DNA of 64,000 bases from Glutamicibacter ardleyensis (GTDB lineage Bacteria; Actinomycetota; Actinomycetes; Actinomycetales; Micrococcaceae). Each line of letters begins with the position of its first letter. Position 1 is the first letter of the stretch. Both the position numbers and the translations under genes were made by a program. The notes beneath the pieces were generated by a model that was not told the DNA's origin, ran no database searches, and worked only from the letters and a program-made list of their open reading frames with translations. Shown here one piece after another: positions 28,613 to 37,979 of this stretch. The stretch is taken from positions 1-64,000 of the forward strand of contig NZ_BMKX01000007.1 of the NCBI RefSeq assembly GCF_014644555.1, read 5' to 3'.

Positions 28613-28936
28613 CTAGCCGATCTGCAGCTCGCCCATTTCTTCCCAATCTTCGCCATCAATCTTGCGAGAGATGATCTTCGGGGTCTGGACAAGCAATGGA
28701 CGCATGGATTCAAGTCCAGCAGCGAAGTGCTCAGAGTTAACGTGAGCCGAAGCAGCTTCGTCATCGCGGAATGCTTCGACTAGAACGTACTCATTTGCAT
28801 CTTCAACACTGCGTGACCAGTCAAACCACATGTTGCCTGCTTCGGCGCGGGTGGCCTCAGTGAACTGTGCAACGTGGGACATGAAGCTCTCGGAAAATTC
28901 CGGCTTTACCTGATATTTAACGACAATGAAGTACAT
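28613..28936 (-). CDS. Antibiotic biosynthesis monooxygenase (ABM/YgiN-like) domain protein
   Basis: A 107-residue ferredoxin-like ABM-fold protein. It starts MYFIVVKYQVKPEFSESF and contains the W-F-D-W-S and YVLVEAFRDDEAASAHVNSEHF blocks of putative quinol monooxygenases (YgiN group). It lies 5 bp after the MmcQ/YjbR-like gene and so is probably co-transcribed with it. Members act without metal or flavin on quinols or are uncharacterised; nothing around it fixes a substrate. Confidence 0.82.
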   Translation of the reverse strand: MYFIVVKYQVKPEFSESFMSHVAQFTEATRAEAGNMWFDWSRSVEDANEYVLVEAFRDDEAASAHVNSEHFAAGLESMRPLLVQTPKIISRKIDGEDWEEMGELQIG

Positions 28937-28941
28937 ATACG

Positions 28942-29358
28942 TCAGTCTAACGATTCACCCGAGATTTTGGTTTGAAACCGAACGAATTCTTGGTCACGCC
29001 TGGGCATGCCTTCGATCACCAGATCATATGAGTCTTCAATCAGTTCTCTCACGTGCTCGGTTTCCAGCCCAGGGAGCAGAGAATTCCAGTGCTTTTTGCT
29101 CATATGATATCCGGGGATAATCTGCTCATATTCGTTCCGCAACTGATCTGCAATCGCTGGTTCGCATTTCAAGTTCAGTAACAGCTGACCGTCGCGTTCC
29201 ATCAGCAATCCGAACATCTTGGCTTTTGCGCGATCACGACCGGCAATTTTGAACACGGCGCTGCCTTCACCGAAGGGAAAATCTTCAAAAGCTCCGGGCA
29301 ACTCCAGACAGAGAGCACGCCACCGCTCATGAAGTACTCCGAGCGAATCATCTGGCAT
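28942..29358 (-). CDS. MmcQ/YjbR family protein
   Basis: A 138-residue protein of the MmcQ/YjbR (CyaY-like fold, double-wing) family. ELPGAFEDFPFGEGSAVFKI lies near the N-terminus, followed by LLNLKCEPAIADQLR, PGYHMSKKHWNSL and IEDSYDLV. I prefer the ATG at 29358 (GAAGGA seven bases upstream) to a TTG one codon earlier. Family members are described as putative DNA-binding proteins, but the function is unknown. It forms a two-gene unit with the downstream ABM protein. Confidence 0.85.
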   Translation of the reverse strand: MPDDSLGVLHERWRALCLELPGAFEDFPFGEGSAVFKIAGRDRAKAKMFGLLMERDGQLLLNLKCEPAIADQLRNEYEQIIPGYHMSKKHWNSLLPGLETEHVRELIEDSYDLVIEGMPRRDQEFVRFQTKISGESLD

Positions 29359-29439
29359 CAAATATCCTTCAGAGGTAAGACAGAGCTGGTTCTTTTACCG
29401 TATCAATATGGTTTGACTAGCATCCGCTAGTTCAATGGT

Positions 29440-29856
29440 TCAGAGCAGCGGATACTCAATTTTTGGGCAGGTATCCATGACCACTTCAAGGCCCGCATCC
29501 TTGGCGCGCGCAGCGGCGGCCTCATCGATAACCCCCAGCTGCATCCAGATAGCTTTTGCACCGACCTCGATTGCCTGGTCCACAATATCGCCGACCTTTT
29601 GCGAATTGACGAAACAGTTCACCACTTCGATCTGCCCAGGAATCTCATCGAGTCTCGCATAGCCTTTTTCACCAAGCGCATCTTCGGCACGTAGCGAGAC
29701 AGGAATGATTTCCATGCCTAGGTCATCGCGGAGATACCTAGCAATGGAGGGCGCCACCCGATGCGGATTCGCGCTCAGTCCTACGACCGCCCACCGCGCA
29801 GGTGTCGTCAATAATCTCCGGACTATTGCCTGATCGTTGACATGTTGCTTACTCAT
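29440..29856 (-). CDS. CoA-binding domain protein (YccU type), paralogue 1
   Basis: A 138-residue single-domain Rossmann protein of the CoA_binding_2 family. It has WAVVGLSANPHRVA near the N-terminus, VNCFVNSQKVGDIVDQAI, AKAIWMQLGV and a terminal VVMDTCPKIEYPLL, in which the Cys is conserved. The ATG at 29856 is chosen over an upstream extension with no ribosome-binding site. A second copy of this family lies at 58295, co-translated with metY. The physiological role of the family is not known. It follows the first sulfur operon on the same strand after 129 bp. Confidence 0.85.
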   Translation of the reverse strand: MSKQHVNDQAIVRRLLTTPARWAVVGLSANPHRVAPSIARYLRDDLGMEIIPVSLRAEDALGEKGYARLDEIPGQIEVVNCFVNSQKVGDIVDQAIEVGAKAIWMQLGVIDEAAAARAKDAGLEVVMDTCPKIEYPLL

Positions 29857-29985
29857 GCTCGTCACCCTACCGTGCACGGCCAAACGACCAAAGCTTCGCA
29901 GAGAATTCTCGCGAGATCACCACGGGACAATAATTCGCGGTCCTCGATTTCACTGCAAATCACCGCCCAACGCTCTGCGTTCGGG

Positions 29986-31404
29986 CTAGCGGGCCCGCTG
30001 TAGATCCTTCTCCAGATGAGCGGCAGACAGCGCACCGAAAGCGTCACGATACTGAGCCGCTGGGTGGTTTTCTGGCAGTCTGTCTCCCCTACCGAAAACC
30101 TTCTGACGCAGGCTGCCCGGAGCGTATTCAGTCTGCGCCAATCCGCGACGTTGTAATTCGGGAAGTAGCCCCTCGATGAAGTTGTCATAGGATCCAGGCA
30201 AGATGTGGTTGATGACGTTCAATCCGTCGATACCTGCATCCTGCCATTCGAGCAGCTTCTCGGTTATCTGTTCTGGGGTTCCCACGATCTGCTGCGCCTT
30301 CGCCCGGTAATGTGCGAGGTCCCGCAAAGTTGGGTTACGTCCCGGGGTAGAAGCCAACGCGGCCTCCAACACGCCCTGAGCACCCTCCGTTTTAACTTCG
30401 CCGAGCGGCGTATCCAAGTCCAGTCCGCCCAGATCCACGCCAATGCCACCCCCGATATGCGCAATGATTGCGTGTGGATCAAGATACTGATCGTATTCGG
30501 CTTCCAAGGCCTTTGCCTCAGCCTCGGTAGAACCCACCACGAAGGACAGGCCCGCGAAGACTTTAAGGTCTTCACGGCTTCGACCGGCAGCCTGCAGATT
30601 CTGCGTCAGGCCGGCAACTTTCTTCGCCACATACTGTGGGTGCGGTGCAAAGAGGAAGGTGGCTTCGGCATGGGTTGCCGCGAACTGGCTTCCGCGCGGT
30701 GAAGAGCCCGCTTGGAAAAGGAACGGTGTGCGCTGAGCGCTCGGAAGCGCCTGGTGCGGACCGTCAATTGAATAGATTTCACCACGGTGATTGATCTTGT
30801 TAATGCGAGCCGGGTCGGCGTAGATCCCGGTTTTTTTATCAGCCTTCAACGCGTCGTCTTCCCAGGATCCTTCCCAGAGCTTGTAGGCGGCGTCCACATA
30901 TTCCTCGGCCCATCCATATCGGTCATCATGTGCCATGAGGCTTTTCGCACCAAAATTTCGGTGCGTATTTTCAAGAACACTGGTCACGATATTCCAGGCC
31001 ACTCGCCCTTGAGAGAGGTGGTCCAGGGTAGAAATCTGCCGCGCAAATTGGAACGGGTGGGATTGCACCACAGAACTAGTCATGGCCAGACCAATATCCT
31101 TGGTCGTAGCGGACAAAGCCGAAAGCAAAACCATCGGATCATGGCTAGGAATCTGCAGCCCCTTACGCGCCAGTGAGGCCCAACCACCTTCATGATCCCC
31201 ATAAAGCCCAGCCACGTCAGCAAAAAAGAGGTTGTCGAATTTAGCGTCTTCCAGCTTCTTGGCCAGATCTACCCAAAGCCCAAGTTCGTGGAAGCGGTCT
31301 TGTTGCGCGTCTGGATGACGCCACATTCCGCCAAGAATATGGCTGGAGGTGTTCATCAGGAACGCTGAAAGGATGAAACGAGGACGAGTGTCGAAAGTAC
31401 CCAA
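29986..31404 (-). CDS. NtaA/SnaA/DszA-family FMN-dependent monooxygenase (sulfur operon 1)
   Basis: Luciferase-like flavin monooxygenase of the NtaA/SnaA/DszA branch, needing reduced FMN from a separate reductase. Expected chemistry here is C-S or C-N bond cleavage of an organosulfur substrate. Conserved blocks are SHILGGMWRHPDA, FFADVAGLYG, SSVVQSHPFQFARQISTLDHLSQGRVAWNIVTS and FLFQAGSSPRGSQFAATHAEATF. The start is a TTG at 31404: GGGAG lies at the right distance inside the end of the upstream gene, the TAA of that gene is one base away, and the protein then begins MGTFDTRPRFILSAFLMNTSSH like the family (472 aa). It is last in the operon; no flavin reductase is encoded nearby. Confidence 0.88.
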   Translation of the reverse strand: MGTFDTRPRFILSAFLMNTSSHILGGMWRHPDAQQDRFHELGLWVDLAKKLEDAKFDNLFFADVAGLYGDHEGGWASLARKGLQIPSHDPMVLLSALSATTKDIGLAMTSSVVQSHPFQFARQISTLDHLSQGRVAWNIVTSVLENTHRNFGAKSLMAHDDRYGWAEEYVDAAYKLWEGSWEDDALKADKKTGIYADPARINKINHRGEIYSIDGPHQALPSAQRTPFLFQAGSSPRGSQFAATHAEATFLFAPHPQYVAKKVAGLTQNLQAAGRSREDLKVFAGLSFVVGSTEAEAKALEAEYDQYLDPHAIIAHIGGGIGVDLGGLDLDTPLGEVKTEGAQGVLEAALASTPGRNPTLRDLAHYRAKAQQIVGTPEQITEKLLEWQDAGIDGLNVINHILPGSYDNFIEGLLPELQRRGLAQTEYAPGSLRQKVFGRGDRLPENHPAAQYRDAFGALSAAHLEKDLQRAR

Positions 31405-31405
31405 T

Positions 31406-32629
31406 TTATTTTGCTCCCGTGGCGTCGCCAATTGAATTAAGACCTGTAGGGATGGTGCCGTTGATAAAGTAGTCGCCCACCGAGCGTGCTTTGAATGCAA
31501 CTGGGTTGTGCGTGGCAACAGTGCGTGCGTTACGCCAGAAGCGGTCCAGCGATTTGCTGGTGGAAACCGCCGAGGCTCCGGTAACATCAAAGAGTTCGCT
31601 GGTTGCATCCAATACAAGCTTGGGTGCCGCAACGTGTGCTTGCTGCACCGCAAGTTCCGCACGCAGATAGGCTGTCTCGTGATCAAGGTTCAATGATGGA
31701 TCATAGGCCGCGTCAAGTGCACGCGCGGCCGTGACCACGATGGATTCGGCGGCATAAACGTTGGCCGCGAGCCGTCCTACCAACTCTTGTATCTGTGGGT
31801 CGTTGCGGAACAGTTCACCCGATCCGGTGTTGAAAGTTCGGGTGCGTGTTGCCACGATACCTGCGGCTTCGTCACGTGCAGCTTTTCCGATGCCAACTAA
31901 GACTGCAAGCAAGCAGAGCTGAAAGAAGGCAGGCTCCAGGGTGGACGCCACCTTACGCTGCAGGATATTCGCATCCTCTACCGGAACATTGATGAAAATA
32001 CCCGTCCCGGTACCGGTTAACGGCTGGCCGAAACCGTCCCAGTCATCCAGGATCTCCACACCCTTGCTATGGCGATCAACAATTGCATATTGACGTCCTT
32101 CGACTCCGTCGGTGGAGGCCATGACCACCACCCAGTCGGCAAAAATCGAACCGGTCGTGTAATACTTTTCGCCGTTCAGCACCCAGCCTGCGGAGGTCTC
32201 CTTCAACCGCGTATTGGTAGTTCCTAGCGCGTTACCGCCACGCTCGGTGGCAGCGTTGCCGAAGATCTGACCTGCAAGTACTCGAGGGAACCAGCGATCC
32301 TGAAATTCTTGGGGCTGTAAGGCGATAGTTTCAACAAAAGAGAAGTGGCTACGCAGCAGATGGGCAACGTTCGAATCAGCGGCGGCAAGTTCAATCAACA
32401 AGCGGAAAAGTTGTTCGTGACTGACCGGATCACCACCATGGCTGTGTGGCACACGCAGCGTAGTGAAGCCTGAATCTTTGAGCCACCCAACCTGTTCAAA
32501 GGGAAGTACACGCTGCTGCTCACGTTGTGTGGCGCCCTCAGCAATACGCTCAAAAACCGGGTTAAACCGGTCAATCAGGCGTTGATAAGTAGCTTCGGGG
32601 CTTAAGGTTTCCGTGAAGTTAATACTCAT
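31406..32629 (-). CDS. SfnB/DszC-like acyl-CoA dehydrogenase-fold monooxygenase (sulfur operon 1)
   Basis: A flavin-dependent oxygenase with acyl-CoA dehydrogenase fold (407 aa), of the SfnB sulfur-acquisition/DszC type. DszC oxidises thioether sulfur to sulfone before DszA cleaves it. Visible blocks are LPFEQVGWLKDSGFTTLRVPHSHGG, AHLLRSHFSF, GNAATERGG, NGEKYYTTGSIFADW and DRFWRNARTVATHNPV near the end. The order DszC-like then DszA-like, one base apart, suggests sequential action. It follows the ABC ATPase by 47 bp. The natural substrate is unknown. Confidence 0.86.
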   Translation of the reverse strand: MSINFTETLSPEATYQRLIDRFNPVFERIAEGATQREQQRVLPFEQVGWLKDSGFTTLRVPHSHGGDPVSHEQLFRLLIELAAADSNVAHLLRSHFSFVETIALQPQEFQDRWFPRVLAGQIFGNAATERGGNALGTTNTRLKETSAGWVLNGEKYYTTGSIFADWVVVMASTDGVEGRQYAIVDRHSKGVEILDDWDGFGQPLTGTGTGIFINVPVEDANILQRKVASTLEPAFFQLCLLAVLVGIGKAARDEAAGIVATRTRTFNTGSGELFRNDPQIQELVGRLAANVYAAESIVVTAARALDAAYDPSLNLDHETAYLRAELAVQQAHVAAPKLVLDATSELFDVTGASAVSTSKSLDRFWRNARTVATHNPVAFKARSVGDYFINGTIPTGLNSIGDATGAK

Positions 32630-32676
32630 GGGCTTCTCTTCTCTAATTTTGTATCGGCGCAGCGATGTTCTGATCT

Positions 32677-34296
32677 CTAGGCGCGGCGCAGGTGTTCAAG
32701 CTCGCGCAACTTCTCTCCGGGATTTGCTGCCAGCAAGGTACGCGTGTATTCGTGGGTCGGATTGGAAAATACCTGATCAACGGTTCCTGTTTCCACCAGT
32801 TCTCCTTGGCGCATTACCCCAACGTGGTGGCTGATGCGTTCGACCACGTGTAGGTCATGAGAGATAAATAAATAGGTCAATTGTTGTTCGTGCTGGAGCC
32901 GATCAAGAAGGGTGAGGATCTGTTCTTGGGTCAGCACATCCAGCGCGCTGAGCGCTTCATCAAGCACGAGAATCTTTGCCCCGCTCGCCAGCGCACGAGC
33001 AATGGCCACACGTTGGCGTTGACCGCCCGATAGTTCCGGCGAGCGCTTTTCGGCAAGTTGTGGTGCAAGATTTACTTGCCCCAGCAACTCGTTGACACGC
33101 GCTTCGCGCCAAGGGGCATCGCCAAGCTTGTAATTGCGCATCGGCTCGTCGATGATCGCGCGGACCGTTTGGCGTGGGTCCAACGCGGAGTCGGGGTTTT
33201 GATAAACCAGCTGTGCCTGACGCCAGAGCTCGTAACGTTGTTTACCGCTGATCGATGAGACATCTTCGCCGTTTACCTCGACGCTGCCCTGGCTTGATGC
33301 GAGTAGTCCCATGATGATTTTTGCGGTAGTGGATTTGCCCGATCCAGATTCTCCTACGAGTGAGAAGGTAGTTCCGCGAGCTACTTCAAAGCTGACGTGG
33401 TTCACCGCCTTATGAGCATTTGAACCACGGCCGAATTCTTTTCCGAGGTCCTTAACCCGGATGACCACGTCGTGGTTTTCGCTGAGCTCACGGCGCTGAT
33501 TGTTTGCGTAGGCCTGGTCTAGCAGAGCCTTGGTGTAGTCATTGGTGCTAGCCGAGATCAGCTCACTTACCGACCGGTCTTCGAGCACCTTGCCGCCGTT
33601 CATCACCAGGATTCGGTCGGCAATATCTGTGGCTACCGCGAGGTCATGGGTAACAAAAAGGACGGTAGTTCCCTTCTGCCTCGCAAGGGAGACAAACACT
33701 TCAAGTACAGTGCGTTGCACCGTGACATCCAGTGCGCTGGTTGGCTCATCGGCGATGAGCAACTGCGGATTCAGGGCGAAGGCGATAGCGATCAGCACTC
33801 GTTGCTTAAGTCCCCCGGATAGTTCGTGCGGGTATTGGCCCAGTCGCTGCTCTGCCCTGTCGACTCCTACGCTTGCCAGCAATTCGATGGCCTTGTCACG
33901 CCACTGTTTTTTGGGTACCGAACGTTTCGGATGCAGGCGGAACACTTCAATCAGCTGCGATCCGATGGTCTGCACCGGGTCGAGAGAGGCCCCCGGATCC
34001 TGTGGGACCAAGCCGATGCCGGCTCCACGAATCTCACGCCACTGGCCAAGATCTAGCGTGGTGACCTCGGTTCCTCCGAAGCGGATGCTGCCTGAGGTGT
34101 TGGCGTTATCTGGAAGCAGGCCAATGAGGGCCTTGGTAAGTGTGGATTTTCCGGAACCAGATTCACCAACAATCGCGACAATTTGTCCTGCGGGAATTTC
34201 TAAGTTGATACCTTGCACCGCGTGGGTTCCCTGCGCATAGCGAACAGCTAGGTCTTCGATGCGCACTACCGGGTGAGCGTGCTGCGTGGCAGTCAT
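32677..34296 (-). CDS. Peptide-type ABC transporter, fused dual ATP-binding protein
   Basis: A 539-residue protein with two complete nucleotide-binding domains, equivalent to DppD plus DppF. Domain 1 has Walker A GESGSGKST at 44-52 and an atypical signature LSGGLKQRV. Domain 2 (from about residue 275) repeats GESGSGKST and has the canonical LSGGQRQRVAIARALA. It ends with the oligopeptide-transporter C-terminal segment (PTHEYTRTLLAANPGE). It energises import through the two permeases encoded upstream. The SAM-riboswitch context points to a sulfur-containing cargo rather than general peptides. Confidence 0.92.
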   Translation of the reverse strand: MTATQHAHPVVRIEDLAVRYAQGTHAVQGINLEIPAGQIVAIVGESGSGKSTLTKALIGLLPDNANTSGSIRFGGTEVTTLDLGQWREIRGAGIGLVPQDPGASLDPVQTIGSQLIEVFRLHPKRSVPKKQWRDKAIELLASVGVDRAEQRLGQYPHELSGGLKQRVLIAIAFALNPQLLIADEPTSALDVTVQRTVLEVFVSLARQKGTTVLFVTHDLAVATDIADRILVMNGGKVLEDRSVSELISASTNDYTKALLDQAYANNQRRELSENHDVVIRVKDLGKEFGRGSNAHKAVNHVSFEVARGTTFSLVGESGSGKSTTAKIIMGLLASSQGSVEVNGEDVSSISGKQRYELWRQAQLVYQNPDSALDPRQTVRAIIDEPMRNYKLGDAPWREARVNELLGQVNLAPQLAEKRSPELSGGQRQRVAIARALASGAKILVLDEALSALDVLTQEQILTLLDRLQHEQQLTYLFISHDLHVVERISHHVGVMRQGELVETGTVDQVFSNPTHEYTRTLLAANPGEKLRELEHLRRA

Positions 34297-34335
34297 AGTC
34301 TGCCCCCTTTACAAGTTTATGGATACCCTCACGGG

Positions 34336-35232
34336 TTAGAAGCGGAAGGTTTTGCTGATGGCCCGGCCAAGCGTTGCGGTGAGCATGACGGCAGCAACAA
34401 TAACAAGTCCTGGAAGGGTGGTCAGCCACCAGGCCACGGTAAGGTATTGGCGCCCTTCGGATATCAGCAGCCCCCATTCGGGAGTAGGCGGTGGCGAACC
34501 GAAACCCAGAAAGCCCAGCCCGGAAATCGCTAGAATCGCCGCGCCGAGGTCTACCGCCAGGAGGGCGAGGATCGGACCGATCACGTGCGGAAGGATGTGG
34601 CGGCGCAATACGCTGAAGTAGCCACCCCCGCTCATCAAGGCCGCCTGGACAAAGTCACGTGCGCGCACCCGCAGCACCTCGGTGCGTACTAGTCGTGCGA
34701 AGGCAGCGATCGAGGCAATACCCACGCCGAGACCCAACGAGAAGGGGCCGGGTTCGGTTGCGGTAACAAGAATCAGTGCAATCAAAAACGCCGGAATCGC
34801 CAGCACGACGTCGACAAAGCGCATCGCCACCGAGTCTGCAAAACGTCCGGCGGTGGCCGCCAACAGGCCAAGTAAGCTACCGACCACACTACCGATGAGA
34901 CAGGCAAGGCCGGCCGTCATCAGGGTTTGGCTGGTTCCGTGAACCACACGGGCGTAAACGTCACGTCCCAGATGATCGGTACCGAACGGGTGTGCCGTCG
35001 AGGGCGCCGAGAGTTTCTCCTGTGGAACACCGGTAATCGGGTCCGCGCCGGTGAACAGGCCAGGCAGCAACGCCCACGCCACGAGGACCGCAAGTGGAAT
35101 GAGCACCCACCAAGCGCCCAACCACGCGCGCACCTTGCTCCGGGTTGTCGGTGTTGGCTCTGGGCGTTGTGGCGCCGTGGCTGTGGAACTCACGGTCACA
35201 TCGTTGTTAGTGCGTTCGGTCAATAGACTCAT
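34336..35232 (-). CDS. Peptide-type ABC transporter permease (DppC-like)
   Basis: Inner membrane subunit (298 aa) of the binding-protein-dependent transporter. A cytoplasmic Thr/Pro-rich N-terminus precedes the OppC-type first helix (WVLIPLAVLVAWALLPGLF) and the conserved HPFGTDHLGRDVYARVVHG. Five further helices carry the EAA-type loop GGGYFSVLRRHILPHVIGP, and the protein ends FGSPPPTPEWGLLISEGRQYL. It is the third gene of the operon, 17 bp after the DppB-like permease. Cargo is inferred from context only. Confidence 0.93.
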   Translation of the reverse strand: MSLLTERTNNDVTVSSTATAPQRPEPTPTTRSKVRAWLGAWWVLIPLAVLVAWALLPGLFTGADPITGVPQEKLSAPSTAHPFGTDHLGRDVYARVVHGTSQTLMTAGLACLIGSVVGSLLGLLAATAGRFADSVAMRFVDVVLAIPAFLIALILVTATEPGPFSLGLGVGIASIAAFARLVRTEVLRVRARDFVQAALMSGGGYFSVLRRHILPHVIGPILALLAVDLGAAILAISGLGFLGFGSPPPTPEWGLLISEGRQYLTVAWWLTTLPGLVIVAAVMLTATLGRAISKTFRF

Positions 35233-35249
35233 GATCGTTTCCTCATCCC

Positions 35250-36206
35250 TTAGACAACTAGTGCGCGGGGCGAGCCCGCGTGGGCGGTAATGATGCGTGG
35301 ATCAAGCTTCGGATGAATCAGGTCAACGAGCAGGTTCACCACGGTGAATGCCGCAGCCGTGAGCAAGACCAGCCCTTGCACCAACGGAATATCTTGTACG
35401 GTGACCGCTTGCAACACCAACTGCCCCAAACCGGCACGGGCGAAGACGGTCTCGGTGATAACCGATCCAGCCAGCAGCGTGCCGACCGTAATACCCGCAA
35501 TGGATAGAGCCGAAGGTGCCGCATTTTTCAGGGTGTGGCGGTAGAAGATCCAGGATTCACTGGCTCCCTTAGCTCGCAGCACATCAACGAATGGCTGCCG
35601 GTTCACTTCCTGCACGCTTTTGATCAGCACCTGCGCTATGGGTGCGCTGAGGTGAATTGCTAAGACGATGATCGGCACCGCCAACGCGAGCAATGAGCCG
35701 TCGGGGAATAGGGACATCACACCGAGCTGAACAGCGAGGATCTGCAACAGCACCAACCCAAGCCAGAACACGGGAATCGAAATCATCAACGGTGGCAAGT
35801 TGAGCAACGCTTTGCGCACTGTGTTGTTGCGCGACAGGCTAGCTGCCGCGGTCAAGAGCACCGCGAGCACAATGGCCAATGCGAAGGCGCTACCGGCGAG
35901 GATCAACGTAGAGCCGATGACCTCACCGATGCGGGTGGATACCGCCGACCCCGAGGACAACGAATACCCCAAGTCCCCGGTGAATAGCCCGCCAAGCTGA
36001 TTGAGATACTGAACGATCAGCGGCTGGTCATATCCGTAGTAGGCCTTCATCTGTGCGATGGTGGCCGGATCGGCAGAGGAGTCTGCGGAAAGGAAGATTG
36101 TCACCGGGTCGTTCGGCAACGCCTGCACCGCCAGAAATACTGCGGTGTAGGCCAACAAAATCACCAGTAGTGCCTGCCCTATGCGTTTAGCGATGTATCC
36201 ACCCAT
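35250..36206 (-). CDS. Peptide-type ABC transporter permease (DppB-like)
   Basis: Membrane subunit with six predicted helices. I start at the ATG at 36206 (MGGYIAKRIGQALLVILL), preceded by AAGGAA; the frame is open ten codons upstream into the preceding gene. Family blocks include LPNDPVTIFL, GDLGYSLSSG, the EAA-type loop LRAKGASESWIFYRHTLKNAAPSALS and VITETVFARAGLGQL. It follows the binding-protein gene by 11 bp, so it is co-transcribed. Length (318 aa) is standard. Confidence 0.92.
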   Translation of the reverse strand: MGGYIAKRIGQALLVILLAYTAVFLAVQALPNDPVTIFLSADSSADPATIAQMKAYYGYDQPLIVQYLNQLGGLFTGDLGYSLSSGSAVSTRIGEVIGSTLILAGSAFALAIVLAVLLTAAASLSRNNTVRKALLNLPPLMISIPVFWLGLVLLQILAVQLGVMSLFPDGSLLALAVPIIVLAIHLSAPIAQVLIKSVQEVNRQPFVDVLRAKGASESWIFYRHTLKNAAPSALSIAGITVGTLLAGSVITETVFARAGLGQLVLQAVTVQDIPLVQGLVLLTAAAFTVVNLLVDLIHPKLDPRIITAHAGSPRALVV

Positions 36207-36217
36207 GATGTGTTTCC

Positions 36218-37855
36218 TTAACCGTTGCTCTTCCAAGCACCCTGGAAGATTGGTGCGGTGCCGGAAGTAAAGTCGATATGCGCGTCCTTATTGGCGCCGT
36301 ATACCTGCACTTCATCCCACAGCACGAGGGTCAGCGCCTTGTCGAGTACCAGCTCACGCTGTTCTTCTTCCACGAGTTTCAGGTGTTCTTCCTCGGTGGT
36401 CGCCGCCTGCTCACGAGTGAACAGGTCGTTCAGTTCTTTGTCTGCATTGAGGGTCTGGTTATTAGTGGCCGGTGCATAAACCGGGCCCAGGCCTCCATAG
36501 GCAAACTGCCTTGTTCCGAAGAATTCGATCTGGTCATCGACCATGGCGTTAGTGAGGAAAGAATTATCTGCAGCACGGTTCACCAGCTGAACACCGATCT
36601 GGCGCCACTGCTGCTCAATCAGTTCAAAAGCAGGCTTAATGACCACAGAGTTATTCGAGCTGGCTACTGTGATTTCAAGTTTCTTGCCGTCCTTTTCACG
36701 GATCCCATCCGTACCCACCTTCCAGCCAGCCTCCTCGAGCAACAACTTGGATTTTTCCGGGTCATAGCCAAGCTCTGCGGAAAGGTCCACAAAACCTGGA
36801 GCCTGATGGTTGAGGATCGAACCGGCGAGGACATAGCTGTCAGAAAGCACCGTGTCCTTCAACGCCTGCCGGTCGATACCTACCTGCAATGCCTGGCGCA
36901 CCTTCGGGTCATTCAGCTTGCCTGAGCCGATGCGTATCGCTGCGTGGTTAGTTGTCAGATCGACGCCCTGCGCGGCCAATACCTGGCCACCGCCAGCGCT
37001 GAGCACATCCTCGTCTACCGGTTGCAGCCCGCGGACCAGATCAACCTGGCCTGATTGCGCGGCACCAGCACGGTGGGCCACCTCGGGCAGGTATTTGATC
37101 ACCAACTTTTCCAGGTAGGCATCTGCCTGGTTTGCTGCGGTTTCTGGCGCCCAGGCGTAATCATCCCGGCTGGTAAAAACAACTTCTTCATCGGCTTTTT
37201 CGGATTCAAAGACAAACGGGCCGGAACCAACAATTTTCGCGATCGCTGTTTGTCCTGCGTTATCCAGCTTCAGGGTCTCCGGGGAGACTAGCCCGGCAGT
37301 GACCGAAGACGTCGCACGGAGGAAGTTAGCATCCGGGCGCTTCAGCGTCACCTTGACCTTGTTCTTGTCTACAACTTCGGAGCTTTTGTAAGCGGCGAAA
37401 TCTACGTTGGGCTGAATCTGTGCCGATTTAATGCCTAAGCCCAGGGCATCTAGGTTCTTTTGCACTGCTTTGGCGTCTAGGTCCGTGCCGTCCGAAAAAG
37501 TTACACCGTCGCGGATAGTAAAGGTGAATTCCGTTTGCGTCTTATTCGCGGTGAAGTCCGAGGCAATCCAGCCCACAACTTTCCCGGATTCAACGTCAAA
37601 GTAGGTCAACCGGTCCAGTACCGAGTTGAGCACATTGGCCTTCTCATAGAATCGTGCGGCCTGGGTCTGCCAGTTATTGATCGGGGTGACTTCCGCGAAG
37701 GTAAAGGTTCCGCCTTCCACCGGCGTTCCGCTACCTGCGGCCGTCGTAGGATCGGAGCTTTGACCCGTTGCGTTGCTTCCGCCGCAGGCTGTCAACGTTA
37801 ATCCAACTGCTGCCAGCAACGCCACGGTCTTAAGACCAAGGTTCTTATTGCGCAT
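36218..37855 (-). CDS. Peptide-type ABC transporter substrate-binding lipoprotein (family 5), sulfur operon 1
   Basis: Extracellular solute-binding lipoprotein (545 aa; lipobox LTAC, Cys24) of the DppA/OppA family. It contains FTIRDGVTFSDGTDLDAKAV, the conserved segment LNDPKVRQALQVGIDRQALKD and a C-terminal lobe ending IFQGAWKSNG. It is the first gene of a six-gene unit (binding protein, two permeases, ATPase, SfnB-like, DszA-like) of about 7.9 kb. A SAM riboswitch and a conserved promoter/operator region lie upstream, so expression should fall when SAM is plentiful. GAGAGGAA nine bases before the ATG is the ribosome-binding site, next to a small CTCGG/CCGAG hairpin. Confidence 0.92.
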   Translation of the reverse strand: MRNKNLGLKTVALLAAVGLTLTACGGSNATGQSSDPTTAAGSGTPVEGGTFTFAEVTPINNWQTQAARFYEKANVLNSVLDRLTYFDVESGKVVGWIASDFTANKTQTEFTFTIRDGVTFSDGTDLDAKAVQKNLDALGLGIKSAQIQPNVDFAAYKSSEVVDKNKVKVTLKRPDANFLRATSSVTAGLVSPETLKLDNAGQTAIAKIVGSGPFVFESEKADEEVVFTSRDDYAWAPETAANQADAYLEKLVIKYLPEVAHRAGAAQSGQVDLVRGLQPVDEDVLSAGGGQVLAAQGVDLTTNHAAIRIGSGKLNDPKVRQALQVGIDRQALKDTVLSDSYVLAGSILNHQAPGFVDLSAELGYDPEKSKLLLEEAGWKVGTDGIREKDGKKLEITVASSNNSVVIKPAFELIEQQWRQIGVQLVNRAADNSFLTNAMVDDQIEFFGTRQFAYGGLGPVYAPATNNQTLNADKELNDLFTREQAATTEEEHLKLVEEEQRELVLDKALTLVLWDEVQVYGANKDAHIDFTSGTAPIFQGAWKSNG

Positions 37856-37979
37856 TTTCTGGTGTTCCTCTCGGTAAGTTCCCGAGGATTACGCCTAGAT
37901 CCTGGCCCTACCGCAAGGTTGCGGGAAGGGAAAAGACAGACTTCTCCCCTGTGTGGACCGTTGCGAAATCTAGCAATCT

